From Elusimicrobia bacterium CG_4_9_14_3_um_filter_62_55 (GTDB lineage: Bacteria; Elusimicrobiota; Elusimicrobia; UBA1565), in NCBI GenBank assembly GCA_002790095.1, contig PFUL01000122.1, positions 1 through 38,145 of the forward strand: a DNA stretch of 38,145 bases, given 5' to 3'. Shown piece by piece: positions 24,719 through 32,808 of this stretch (position 1 is the first letter of the stretch; each line of letters starts with the position of its first letter). A program made the position numbers and the translations under genes. Below the pieces are notes generated by a model. That model was not told the origin of the DNA. It searched no databases and saw only the letters and a list, made by a program, of their open reading frames with translations.

Positions 24719-24727
24719 TGCTACAAT
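24719..24727 (+). promoter_or_regulatory. Extended -10 promoter for the gmk operon
   Basis: TGC plus TACAAT (24719-24727) stands 24 nt before the gmk ATG, giving a leader of about 18 nt that contains a GGAG at 24730-24733. It lies back to back with the divergent DUF3467 promoter, with the two -10 elements only 16 nt apart. Confidence 0.5.
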
Positions 24728-24751
24728 TCGGAGATTCCCAAAAAGCCCAGA

Positions 24752-25366
24752 ATGCAACCCGGTTTTCTCGTCATCATCTCGGCGCCCTCGGGCGGCGGTA
24801 AGTCCACCATATGCCGAAAACTCAGGCGCCGCGATGCGTCGCTTTTGTATTCAGTTTCGACGACGACGCGCGCCCCCCGCCCCAGTGAAATCGACGGGAA
24901 GCACTACCATTTCGTTTCCGAGCGGGAGTTTCATCGTCGGCAGCGGCGGGGGGCCTTTCTCGAATGGGCGAAGGTGCACGACAATTATTACGGGACTTCC
25001 AAAGCCTTCATTGACCGCGAAACCAAAACCGGCGGCGTCGTGCTGATGGACATCGACGTGCAGGGCGCGGCGACGATCCGCAGGCGACGCAAGGACGCCG
25101 TGACGATTTTTCTGATTCCACCGTCGATGCATTCGCTCCGCGAGCGCCTGCGCCTGCGCAAGGACACCGACACCATCGAGACCCGTATGGCCAACGCCCG
25201 CGCGGAACTGAAGCAGGCCAAGCACTACGACTATTGGGTTCTCAACGATTCCCTGAATACCGCCGTAAAGCAGGTCGAAGCCATTATACTCGCCGAGCGG
25301 CACCGCGCCGGACGGCAGGCCCCGAAGGGCCTGCGCGTCCCCGCGAAGACCGCCGTGCGCCCGTAA
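24752..25366 (+). CDS. gmk: Guanylate kinase
   Basis: A 204-aa nucleotide kinase that phosphorylates GMP to GDP with ATP. The P-loop SAPSGGGKST is at 10-19, the GMP-binding part contains SVSTTTRAPRPSEIDGKHYHFVS (cut into SVSTTTRAPR and GKHYHFVS) and EWAKVHDNYYGT, and the LMDIDVQGA strand and the lid RLRLRKDTDTIETRMANA follow. A basic tail of about 20 residues (GRQAPKGLRVPAKTAVRP) is extra. It heads the plus-strand housekeeping operon; rpoZ follows after 16 nt, the gmk-rpoZ order seen in many bacteria. Confidence 0.97.
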   Translation: MQPGFLVIISAPSGGGKSTICRKLRRRDASLLYSVSTTTRAPRPSEIDGKHYHFVSEREFHRRQRRGAFLEWAKVHDNYYGTSKAFIDRETKTGGVVLMDIDVQGAATIRRRRKDAVTIFLIPPSMHSLRERLRLRKDTDTIETRMANARAELKQAKHYDYWVLNDSLNTAVKQVEAIILAERHRAGRQAPKGLRVPAKTAVRP

Positions 25367-25382
25367 CCCGAGAGAGGACGTT

Positions 25383-25703
25383 ATGCCCCAGACCGCCCCG
25401 AAACCTATGAAAGAAGAAGAAGCCGCGGAATCCGAAGCCGTCGTCGAGGTCGAGCAGCCGTTGGAGCACTTGATTCTCGATAAGTCCGTCGGGAAGTACC
25501 AGGTCGTCGAGCTGATTTCTTTTCGCGCGAAGCATCTGCGCACGCTCGAGGAGTGCCGCCACCTGACTCAAACCGAGGTTCTGGAACTCGCCATGCGCGA
25601 GGTTCTCTCGGGAAAGCTCTCCGAAGACGAGTTGTATCAGGAATTGCTCGTCGCTCCCTCGTCCGTCGTGAAGAAGGACGACAAAGCCGCGAAGAAGAAG
25701 TAG
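25383..25703 (+). CDS. rpoZ: RNA polymerase omega subunit-like protein
   Basis: A 106-aa protein resembling the omega subunit, which helps fold and hold the beta' subunit. The omega-like core is LILDKSVGKYQVVELISFRAKHL...LTQTEVLELAMREVLSGKLSEDEL. It has an acidic N-terminal extension (KEEEAAESEAVVEVE) and a lysine-rich tail (KKDDKAAKKK). The match is modest by sequence but strongly supported by the gmk-rpoZ-coaBC order, which is common across bacteria. A good Shine-Dalgarno-like GAGAGGA lies just upstream of the ATG. Confidence 0.82.
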   Translation: MPQTAPKPMKEEEAAESEAVVEVEQPLEHLILDKSVGKYQVVELISFRAKHLRTLEECRHLTQTEVLELAMREVLSGKLSEDELYQELLVAPSSVVKKDDKAAKKK

Positions 25704-25709
25704 GCTCCA

Positions 25710-26240
25710 ATGTCAGCGGCTCGCAGCGTCGTCCTCTGCGTCTCGGGGTCGATCGCGGCTTATAAGGCGTGCGAGATCGTCCGCGCGTTCGGCCGCGCGG
25801 GGGCCGAGGTGCGCGTCGTGATGACCGCGTGTGCTTCGAAGTTCGTCTCCCCCCTGACTCTCGCGACTCTCTCGCGAGGGCCCGTCGTTGAGGATCTCTT
25901 CGATCCGAAGCATTGGGAGATGGCGCATCTATCCTTGGCGGGTTGGGCCGATCGCGTCGTCGTGGCCCCCGCCACCGCGGAGACGATGTCCCGCCTGGCC
26001 CGCGGAAGCGCCGCGGGACCCGTCGAGGCGACCGTGCTTTCGACGAAGGCTCCCGTGTTCATCGCTCCCGCGATGGACACGGAAATGTGGGAGCATCCCG
26101 CCACCCGGGCGAACGCCGAAACGCTCGTCGGCTACGGCTACCGGTTTCTCGGGCCGATCGAAGGCGAACTGGCCAGCGGCCGCGTGGGGATGGGCCGTCT
26201 GCTCGACCCCGAGGAAATCGCGGCGCAGGTCCTGGCGTGA
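25710..26240 (+). CDS. coaC: Phosphopantothenoylcysteine decarboxylase (flavoprotein) as a separate gene
   Basis: A 176-aa flavoprotein corresponding to the N-terminal half of CoaBC (Dfp), which decarboxylates phosphopantothenoylcysteine in coenzyme A synthesis. The flavin-binding start CVSGSIAAYKA, the catalytic-type His73 in EMAHLSL and the VVVAPATAETMSRLARG segment are present. The usual PxMNxxMW motif reads PAMDTEMW (120-127), with Asp123 in place of Asn, and the substrate-clamp region reads ELASGRVGMGRL with serine where many Dfp proteins have cysteine. The second half of the pathway step is encoded by the next gene, overlapping by GTGA, so the usual fused enzyme is split. Confidence 0.88.
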   Translation: MSAARSVVLCVSGSIAAYKACEIVRAFGRAGAEVRVVMTACASKFVSPLTLATLSRGPVVEDLFDPKHWEMAHLSLAGWADRVVVAPATAETMSRLARGSAAGPVEATVLSTKAPVFIAPAMDTEMWEHPATRANAETLVGYGYRFLGPIEGELASGRVGMGRLLDPEEIAAQVLA

Positions 26241-26884
26241 GCCTGCGCGGACTCCGCATTCTCATCACTTCCGGACCGACGCGGGAACCGCTCGATCCCG
26301 TCCGCTTTCTCTCCAACGGTTCCACCGGCGCGATGGGCTTCGCCCTCGCGCGGACCGCGCTGCGCCGCGGCGCGAAGGTTACCCTTGTTTCCGGGCCGGT
26401 GTGCGCCCGCCCTCCAAAAGGCGCCGTCGTCGTGCCGGTGACGACCGCGCTTGAGATGCGGCGCGAGACGCTTAAGCGTCTCGGAAAGTGCGACCTCTTG
26501 ATCGCCGCGGCGGCCGTCAGCGATTGGCGCGTCGCGGCTCCGGCGAAAAAAAAGCTTCCTAAGTCGGCCTTCGGCGCTTCGCTGCGGCTGATTCCCAACC
26601 CCGACATCGTCGCCGACGCCGCCCGCCGTCGGCGCCGCGGCCGCCCGCGGATCGCCGGATTCGCGCTGGAGACGCACGACTGGCTCGGCCGCGCGCGCGA
26701 AAAACTCGGGCGGAAAGGGCTCGATTGGATCGTCGCGAACCGGGTTTCTTCAATGGGAGGACCCGGCACGCGTTTCGCGCTGCTCGACCGCGCCGGGGGC
26801 CGGCGCGTTTTCCCGACGATGAGCAAGACCCGCGCCGCCGAAAAAATCCTCGCGGCGATCGGAGATCAATGCGCGACGAATTGA
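26237..26884 (+). CDS. coaB: Phosphopantothenate--cysteine ligase as a separate gene
   Basis: A 215-aa protein equal to the C-terminal half of CoaBC, joining cysteine to 4'-phosphopantothenate with nucleotide hydrolysis. The family start [27 protein letters not shown] is clear (seen as [17 protein letters not shown] and GSTGAMG), as are [10 protein letters not shown], the basic KKKLPKS loop, [15 protein letters not shown] and DWIVANRV. The start is the GTG at 26237 overlapping the coaC stop. The 3' end overlaps the uracil-DNA glycosylase start by 16 nt. The AVSDWR and K-rich loop suggest a standard catalytic mechanism. Confidence 0.9.
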   Translation: MSLRGLRILITSGPTREPLDPVRFLSNGSTGAMGFALARTALRRGAKVTLVSGPVCARPPKGAVVVPVTTALEMRRETLKRLGKCDLLIAAAAVSDWRVAAPAKKKLPKSAFGASLRLIPNPDIVADAARRRRRGRPRIAGFALETHDWLGRAREKLGRKGLDWIVANRVSSMGGPGTRFALLDRAGGRRVFPTMSKTRAAEKILAAIGDQCATN

Positions 26885-27651
26885 GAGGCTTGATCGCGCA
26901 ATTGCGCGCGCGCGCCGAAATCTCCGATCCGGAGGATTGGAAAACCGACGGGTCCGGAGAAGGCTTCGCGGCTCCCCGCGTAGGGCTCGCCTGCGCCCCG
27001 GCTCCGACGCCCGCCCCCGAGTCTCCCCCCGCCGCCGCCCTCGAGACGCTCGCCGAGGCGGCCGCTCTGTCGTCGCTTCGGGCGGAGGTCCTTGCCTGCC
27101 GCGCCTGCCCGCTCGGGTTCCAGCGACTGAATCCAGCCTTCGGCGTGGGTTTTGAAGACGCCGAGGTGATGTTCATCGGCGAAGGTCCCGGATTCGAAGA
27201 GGATCGCCAAGGCGAGCCGTTCGTCGGGAAGGCCGGGCAGCTGCTGGACAATATTCTTGGGGCGATCCGACTTTCTCGAAAGTCGGTGTACCTCGCCAAC
27301 ATCGTCAAATGTCATCCGATGGTCGATCCCTCCGATCCCGGTCGCCGCGGCAACGACCGCCCTCCGACGCCCGAGGAGATGGCCGCGTGCCGCCGTTTTC
27401 TGGACGCGCAGATCGCGATCGTCAAGCCGCGCTTTCTCGTGGCGCTGGGCGGCGTCGCCGCGAAGGTGATGATCGGCACCGAAACAGGTATCATGAAGCT
27501 GCGGGGCCGCTGGCACGAGTACAATCCCGGCGAAATCCCGCTGCTGCCGACCTTCCATCCCGCGTTCCTCCTGCGTTCCCCGGAGCATAAGCGCGACGTT
27601 TGGGAGGACATGAAGGATCTGCGGCGGCGTCTGGACGCCGACGAAATTTAA
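26869..27651 (+). CDS. Uracil-DNA glycosylase, Fe-S type (family 4/5)
   Basis: A 260-aa DNA repair enzyme that removes uracil from DNA. An Ala/Pro-rich N-terminal stretch (about 25-60) precedes the catalytic domain. The four cluster cysteines are seen at 77, 80 (CRAC), 148 (VKCHP) and 174 (AACRRF). Active-site motif A is [17 protein letters not shown] (104-120) and motif B is HPAFLLRSP (230-238), the arrangement of family 4 enzymes. The start is the ATG at 26869, 16 nt before the coaB stop; upstream in-frame sequence lies within coaB. Confidence 0.93.
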   Translation: MRDELRGLIAQLRARAEISDPEDWKTDGSGEGFAAPRVGLACAPAPTPAPESPPAAALETLAEAAALSSLRAEVLACRACPLGFQRLNPAFGVGFEDAEVMFIGEGPGFEEDRQGEPFVGKAGQLLDNILGAIRLSRKSVYLANIVKCHPMVDPSDPGRRGNDRPPTPEEMAACRRFLDAQIAIVKPRFLVALGGVAAKVMIGTETGIMKLRGRWHEYNPGEIPLLPTFHPAFLLRSPEHKRDVWEDMKDLRRRLDADEI

Positions 27652-27653
27652 CC

Positions 27654-27658
27654 AGGAG
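27654..27658 (+). promoter_or_regulatory. Clear Shine-Dalgarno sequence for the PmtA-like gene
   Basis: AGGAG with 9 nt to the ATG at 27668. It is one of the few canonical ribosome binding sites in the window and fixes that start. Confidence 0.7.
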
Positions 27659-27667
27659 AAGCTTCCG

Positions 27668-28513
27668 ATGACCCGAGCCGAGGCGAAAAAGAAAAAGGAG
27701 CTTAAAAAGGAGTTCAAGGATATTCTCGACCGTCTCGAATCTTTCTACGACGACAAGCTCGAAGCTCGCGTGAAGAACGGGATTCGCGACCTGGAAAAAG
27801 TGGGGAAGAAGGACGTGAAAGAGGTCTTCGACGAGTTGGAAAAGTTTTTCGACGATAAAGTCGAGCCGAAATTCAAGAAGGGATGGCGTGAAATCGAGAG
27901 GCTCATGAAGAAGGAAATCTCCCTCAAGGGCATCGACGGCGCGAAGCTTCTCGAGTACGACCCCGAAAGCCCTTTCTCCTACGTTTCGGCGTTTTTGCGG
28001 GACCGCGCCGTCGCCGCCGTTCACCCGAGTTCAAAGTACGTCGTCCGACGGGTGCTGAAGGCGCTCGCGCTCGATTCCGTGAAGGTCGTCGTGGAGTTCG
28101 GACCTGCCGAAGGCGTGATGACGCGGCAGATCCTCGCCGCGCTCGGACCCGACGCCGCGGTGATCGCGATCGAACTCAACGCGAATTTCGTAGGCGCCCT
28201 GCACCGCATCAAGGACAAGCGATTGCGCGTCGTGCACGGCGATGTCCAGGACGTCGACCGCATCGTCGCCGACAACGGCTTCGAGAAAGTGGACCGGGTC
28301 GTTTCCGGCATTCCGTTCTCCTTTTTCGACACCGCCGGCAGGCATCGCCTGCTCGACAAGATCAGCGGATTGCTGGCCCCGAAAGGCCGCTTCATCGCGT
28401 ATCAGTTCACGACTCATCTGATTCCGCTGCTCAAGCAGTATTTCCGCAAAGTCGAGCACGAACTCGAACTGCGCAATCTTCCTCCGCATTTCGTCTTCAC
28501 GTCTTATAAGTGA
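27668..28513 (+). CDS. PmtA/KsgA-like methyltransferase with amphipathic N-terminal repeats
   Basis: A 281-aa protein. Residues 100-281 form a class I methyltransferase like phospholipid N-methyltransferases (PmtA) and rRNA adenine dimethylases: SAM motif VVEFGPAEG (141-149), acidic end of strand 2 at AIELN (167-171), GDVQDV (191-196), and VVSGIPFSFF (211-220) in place of the NLPY-type motif, the PmtA pattern. Residues 1-90 are a charged helical region holding two imperfect copies of a 34-residue period: FYDDKLEARVKNGIRDLEKV (26-45) and FFDDKVEPKFKKGWREIERL (60-79). Such amphipathic helices could bind membranes. Substrate is unproven; lipid is favoured over rRNA. Confidence 0.75.
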   Translation: MTRAEAKKKKELKKEFKDILDRLESFYDDKLEARVKNGIRDLEKVGKKDVKEVFDELEKFFDDKVEPKFKKGWREIERLMKKEISLKGIDGAKLLEYDPESPFSYVSAFLRDRAVAAVHPSSKYVVRRVLKALALDSVKVVVEFGPAEGVMTRQILAALGPDAAVIAIELNANFVGALHRIKDKRLRVVHGDVQDVDRIVADNGFEKVDRVVSGIPFSFFDTAGRHRLLDKISGLLAPKGRFIAYQFTTHLIPLLKQYFRKVEHELELRNLPPHFVFTSYK

Positions 28514-28525
28514 CGGGGTGAGACG

Positions 28526-30577
28526 ATGCGTCTCGCCGAAGTCGTTTTCCCGGTTCCGGTCGACAAGGCCTTTTCCTACACGATCCCCGAAGCGCTGAGC
28601 GGGCGCGTGTGCGCCGGTGCGCGGGTGCGGGCCTCCTTCGGCCCCCGGCGGCTCACCGGAGTCGTTATGCGCGTCGTCGACGGAGAACCCCCTCCGAAGG
28701 TCAAGCCGCTGGAAGCCGTGCTCGACGAAGCGCCTTTGCTTTCCGAGGAAGGCTTGGGACTGCTTCGCTGGTTGTCGTCCCGCTATTGCGCCCCGCCCGG
28801 AGAGAGCTTGAAGCTGATGGTCCCGGCGAACCTTCGCGACGCCCGGAGGCCCATCGAGGGTCTCGCGCCGGAATCCGATTTCCCCGAACCGCCCGAAGCT
28901 CCGCCCAGCCGCTTCACGCTGACCGGGAGTCAGAGGGGCGCCGTCGAAACGCTTGGAGCCCTCGTGGACCGCCGGGAGTTCTCGGGGTCGCTCTTGTTCG
29001 GCGTTCCCGCTTCCGGAAAAACCGAGGTGTACTTGCGGCTGATCCGACGCGCCGTTCGCGACGGCGGACAGGCTTTGTTTTTGGTTCCGGAGATTTCGCT
29101 TTCCCGGCCGTTCTTTAAGGAGTTTTCGAAAGCCCTCGGGCTTCCGGTCGCGTTGTGGCACAGTCAGATCGGCGCGACAAAGCGCCGGGAAGCCTGGACG
29201 GGCCTTCGATCCGGACGCATCCGCGCCGTGGTCGGGGCGCGTTCCGCCGCGCTGCTCCCGTTTCGCGATTTGCGTCTGATCGTGATGGATGAAGAGCAGG
29301 ACGAGAGCTACAAACAGGACGATCAGCCGCCGTACTATCACGCGCGCGACGTCGTCGTCGAGCGCGCCAAGCGCTTCGGCGCGGCCGTCGTGCTGGGCAG
29401 CGCGACGCCCTCGATCGAGGCGTTTTCCGGAGCCGGCGGCGAGTCCTTCGCCGTCGTGCGCATGGACGAGCGCGTGTCGAAAACCACCGACCGGCCGCCC
29501 GTGCGGATTTTAGCGCGGCGGGACCTCGAGGCGTCGGTTCTTTCCGATGAACTCGTGGAGCAGATGAAGGACCGGCTTCAGCGGGGCGAGCAGGTGATCC
29601 TCCTGGTCAACCGGCGGGGCTTTTCGAATTTCATCATCTGCCGCAAGTGCGCGTGGGTGGCGCGCTGTCCGACCTGTGAGATCGCGTTCATCCACCACTC
29701 CGCTCCGAAGGAGCAGAAAGCCGCGACCGGATCGCTGTTCGGCGGGGAATCGGGATTTCACCTGCGCTGCCATCATTGCGACGCCACCGGTCCGGTCCCG
29801 CAGGTCTGCGGGCGCTGCGGCGGAGGACCGCTGCGTTTCGCCGGGATCGGGACGCAGAAAGTGGTTTCCGAACTTCACCGAGAGATGCCGTACGCGAAGG
29901 TTCTGCGCATGGACCGCGATACCGTTTCGAAGGAGAAGAGCGACGACGAGACGGGCGTGTATGAAGATTTTATGGCCGGCAAGGCCGACATCCTCGTCGG
30001 CACCAAACTCGTCGCGAAGGGTTTTCATTTTCCGAAGGTGACCTTGGTCGGGGTCGTCGACGCCGATACGATGCTGAACATGCCCGATTTCCGTTCCGCG
30101 GAGAGAACCGTGCAGCTGCTGATTCAGGCCGCGGGCCGCGCCGGGCGCGCCGAGCGTCCGGGGACGGTGCTGCTGCAGACCGCCCAACCGGAGCATTACG
30201 CGATCCAGGCCGTCGCGCGAGGGGATTACGACGCGTTCGCCCGCCTCGAGATGGGCTACCGGCGGGAATTGTCCTATCCCCCCGCGTCGACCTTGATCCG
30301 GCTGATCTTCGCGGGAAAAACCGAAAAACCGGTGGTGAAGGGCTCCAAGGACGCCGCCGCGCATTTGAGGATCGCCCTGCACGCCGACGACGAATTGGTC
30401 GGACCCGCGCCGGGCGTGCACGCGAAGCTGCACGGCCGGTTCCGCCATCATCTGCTTCTGAAGATCAAGGAGCGCTCCCGGATCCCGAAGGCGATCGAAG
30501 CGATCCGTTCGCTGGCCGGCGTGATTCCCTCGACGGTTCGCGTCAAGGTCAACGTGGACCCCTACGATTTCTTCTAA
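28526..30577 (+). CDS. priA: Primosomal protein N' (PriA helicase)
   Basis: A 683-aa replication-restart helicase. The N-terminal fork-binding domain (about 1-105) is followed by Walker A GVPASGKT (159-166), where most PriA have GVTGSGKT, and a Walker B of DEEQ (255-258) instead of the usual DEEH. All eight zinc cysteines are present (372, 375, 381, 384, 415, 418, 428, 431), but about 20 more residues (around 391-411, SAPKEQKAATGSLFGG) sit between the second and third pairs. Helicase motifs GTKLVAKGFHFPKVTLVGVVDAD and QAAGRAGRAERPG follow. Start ATG 28526 is 12 nt after the previous stop; the stop overlaps the next ATG (TAATG). Confidence 0.95.
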   Translation: MRLAEVVFPVPVDKAFSYTIPEALSGRVCAGARVRASFGPRRLTGVVMRVVDGEPPPKVKPLEAVLDEAPLLSEEGLGLLRWLSSRYCAPPGESLKLMVPANLRDARRPIEGLAPESDFPEPPEAPPSRFTLTGSQRGAVETLGALVDRREFSGSLLFGVPASGKTEVYLRLIRRAVRDGGQALFLVPEISLSRPFFKEFSKALGLPVALWHSQIGATKRREAWTGLRSGRIRAVVGARSAALLPFRDLRLIVMDEEQDESYKQDDQPPYYHARDVVVERAKRFGAAVVLGSATPSIEAFSGAGGESFAVVRMDERVSKTTDRPPVRILARRDLEASVLSDELVEQMKDRLQRGEQVILLVNRRGFSNFIICRKCAWVARCPTCEIAFIHHSAPKEQKAATGSLFGGESGFHLRCHHCDATGPVPQVCGRCGGGPLRFAGIGTQKVVSELHREMPYAKVLRMDRDTVSKEKSDDETGVYEDFMAGKADILVGTKLVAKGFHFPKVTLVGVVDADTMLNMPDFRSAERTVQLLIQAAGRAGRAERPGTVLLQTAQPEHYAIQAVARGDYDAFARLEMGYRRELSYPPASTLIRLIFAGKTEKPVVKGSKDAAAHLRIALHADDELVGPAPGVHAKLHGRFRHHLLLKIKERSRIPKAIEAIRSLAGVIPSTVRVKVNVDPYDFF

Positions 30578-32790
30578 TGCGCCGGGAACGACTCGCTCTC
30601 GCCTTCGGGGTTTTCGCGGCGGTCTTTCTCTTGTACCTGTACTGCGCGACCCCCGGCTTGTCCGCGTATCGCGATTCCGGGGACATGGCCGCCTCCGCCT
30701 GGACGCTCGGCGTCGCGCATCCTCCCGGATATCCCCTCTATCTTCTGCTCGGCCGTATTTGGACGGGTCTGCTCGCCTGGGGCGGCGTCGCCTACCGTCT
30801 GCACGCGCTCAGCGCGCTCGCGGGCGCCGCAGCCGCCGCGCTCGTCGCGTGGATCGTGGCCGGTTCGGGAACGGATCGGCCGTCGCTGTTCGCGGGCGCG
30901 GCGGCTGCGGCGCTGCTCGCGCTTTCCCCCGCGTTTTGGCATCTGTCCTTGGTTAGCGAGATGTACAGTCTCAACGGGCTCGTTGGGGCCGCGCTTCTCG
31001 CGATGCTGATCGGTCGGGGCCCGCGGGCCCCCGATCCCCGGCTTTTCGCGGGCGCCTTACTGTTCGCTTTGGGCTTGGGCAACCATCAAACCTTGGTCGC
31101 CGCGCTCCCGGGGCTTTTGGTCGCCGCAGGATTTCGATTCGAGCGCCGTCGCGTCATTTGGGTGTCGGGATTTTTTCTCCTGGGCCTCGCGCTGTACGCG
31201 TATCTGCCGCTGCGCTCGCTGGCCGATCCCGTCCTGAACTGGGGAGAACCCGACACGCTGCGGAAATTTCTGCGGCTCGTGACGCGCGGCGACTACGGCG
31301 GGGTTCGCCTGCACCCGGACCGCCCGGCCGGGCTGTTTTCCGCCTCCGCCTGGGGATCGGGTCTTCTGTATTCGCTGCAGCTCGCGCTGAGGGAGCTCGG
31401 CTGGTTCGGCGCCGCACTGGCCGTTTGGGGGTTGATCGTCGGGCGGGCCCGTCCCGAGGTTCGCGGCGCGGCGCTGGCCGCGTTCGCGTCCGGTCCCCTC
31501 TTCGTCGTGTGGGCCAATTTGGATCCGGCTCGGGCCGAAACCTACGCGATTTTGGAGCCCCACCTCGTGCTTCCCGTCGTCTTCACCGCGTGCTTGTCGG
31601 GCTGGGGCCTGATCGCGCTGGCGCGCGCGCTCACACCGCGGATGCGGGACTTTGCGATTCCCGCACTCGCCGCCGTGTTCGCGCTTTCGCACGCGGCGAC
31701 TCACGCGCAGGGCGCCGCCGCCCGGTTGGCCACGCGCTGGGATCTTTCCGCGTACGATTACGGAGGCGCGCTGGCCGCGGCGCTCCCGAAGGATGCGCTC
31801 CTCTACGATCCGGACGATCAGACCGCGTTTACGCTCAGCTATTTCCAGCTCGCACGCGGGGAGCGGCTCGACGTGATCCCCTTGCTGTACTTCCGGACCC
31901 GCTGGGGCTACGAGCAACTTCGCCGCAGGCGGCCGGAATTGCTTCCGGAGGGCGATCTCCTCTCGGGACAGGAACTCTCGTCCGCCTTGGTCGCGCGCGC
32001 GCTGGAGTCCGGCCGGCCGATCCACGTCGACCTGCCGCAGAAGGCCCCTCCCGGCACGCGGGCGATCCCGGCGGGGCTCTCCTACGCCTTGAGCCGCGGG
32101 CCTTCGTCTCCCGGGGAGGAGGGCCGTTCGTTTCTCTCCGCGCAGGCGCTGTCGAGCCTGCTGCGCGTGCGTCCCGTCCCCGAGGGCGCGGGTTTTTTCT
32201 CTCGGCATGCCGGGGAGTACTACTCGAGCGCTTTAAACAATCTCGGGATCACGGCCCAGAACCTTGGGCGCGTCGAGGACTCCGCGCGGCTATACCGGCG
32301 GGCCCTGGATCGCAGCCGCGATCTTCCGCAGGCGTGGAACAATTTAGGAAACGTCTTGTCCCGGCTCGGCGACGCCGCCGGAGCGGAAGGCGCCTATCGC
32401 GCCGCGCTGCGCGCCGATCCCTCCCCGCGCGTGCGCTACAACCTCGGACGCGCGCTGTTGATCGGCGGGCGCTTCGCGGAGGCCGAGCGCGAACTGCGCC
32501 GGTCCATCGCCGACGGGGGCGGACCCGAGGCGAAAAACGACTTGGGTCTCGCGCTGCTTCGCACGGAGCGTCCGCGCGAAGCCGTCGATCTATGGGTATC
32601 TTTGCTGCGGGAAACCCCGTCGTTCGCTCCGGCGTATTACAATCTCGGACTCGGTTTTCAGGCCTTGGGTGATCTGCCGCGCGCGCGCGCCGCCGTGAGG
32701 GCCTATCGGGAGGTCGTGTCCGACCCCGCCGAGAAGGCCGAGGCGACGCGCTGGTTGGGCCGCATGGGCCCCCCCCCGACGCCCGGTTGA
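30577..32790 (+). CDS. DUF2723 membrane glycosyltransferase-like protein with C-terminal TPRs (copy 3)
   Basis: A 737-aa paralog of the tandem pair at 8080-12272. The N-terminal helix LALAFGVFAAVFLLYLY and the acidic loop AYRDSGDMAASAWTLGVAHPPGYPLY are the DUF2723 mark; here the glutamate of DxGE is aspartate. Eight to ten more helices run to about residue 380. The soluble C-terminal third has at least four TPR-like units (ALNNLGITAQNLGRVEDSARLYRRAL; AWNNLGNVLSRLG; VRYNLGRALLIGG; AYYNLGLGFQALGD). It is translationally coupled to priA by TAATG, an unexpected partner. Acceptors are unknown; protein O-glycosylation is inferred from the family. Confidence 0.85.
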   Translation: MRRERLALAFGVFAAVFLLYLYCATPGLSAYRDSGDMAASAWTLGVAHPPGYPLYLLLGRIWTGLLAWGGVAYRLHALSALAGAAAAALVAWIVAGSGTDRPSLFAGAAAAALLALSPAFWHLSLVSEMYSLNGLVGAALLAMLIGRGPRAPDPRLFAGALLFALGLGNHQTLVAALPGLLVAAGFRFERRRVIWVSGFFLLGLALYAYLPLRSLADPVLNWGEPDTLRKFLRLVTRGDYGGVRLHPDRPAGLFSASAWGSGLLYSLQLALRELGWFGAALAVWGLIVGRARPEVRGAALAAFASGPLFVVWANLDPARAETYAILEPHLVLPVVFTACLSGWGLIALARALTPRMRDFAIPALAAVFALSHAATHAQGAAARLATRWDLSAYDYGGALAAALPKDALLYDPDDQTAFTLSYFQLARGERLDVIPLLYFRTRWGYEQLRRRRPELLPEGDLLSGQELSSALVARALESGRPIHVDLPQKAPPGTRAIPAGLSYALSRGPSSPGEEGRSFLSAQALSSLLRVRPVPEGAGFFSRHAGEYYSSALNNLGITAQNLGRVEDSARLYRRALDRSRDLPQAWNNLGNVLSRLGDAAGAEGAYRAALRADPSPRVRYNLGRALLIGGRFAEAERELRRSIADGGGPEAKNDLGLALLRTERPREAVDLWVSLLRETPSFAPAYYNLGLGFQALGDLPRARAAVRAYREVVSDPAEKAEATRWLGRMGPPPTPG

Positions 32791-32796
32791 AATTAG

Positions 32797-32802
32797 TAGA
32801 CT
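32797..32802 (+). promoter_or_regulatory. -10 element of tyrS predicting a leaderless mRNA
   Basis: TAGACT (32797-32802) is followed by CTCGCC and the tyrS ATG at 32809, the same 6-nt spacing seen at moxR, DUF3467 and the antitoxin gene. No Shine-Dalgarno sequence and no clear -35 box are present. Confidence 0.45.
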
Positions 32803-32808
32803 CTCGCC

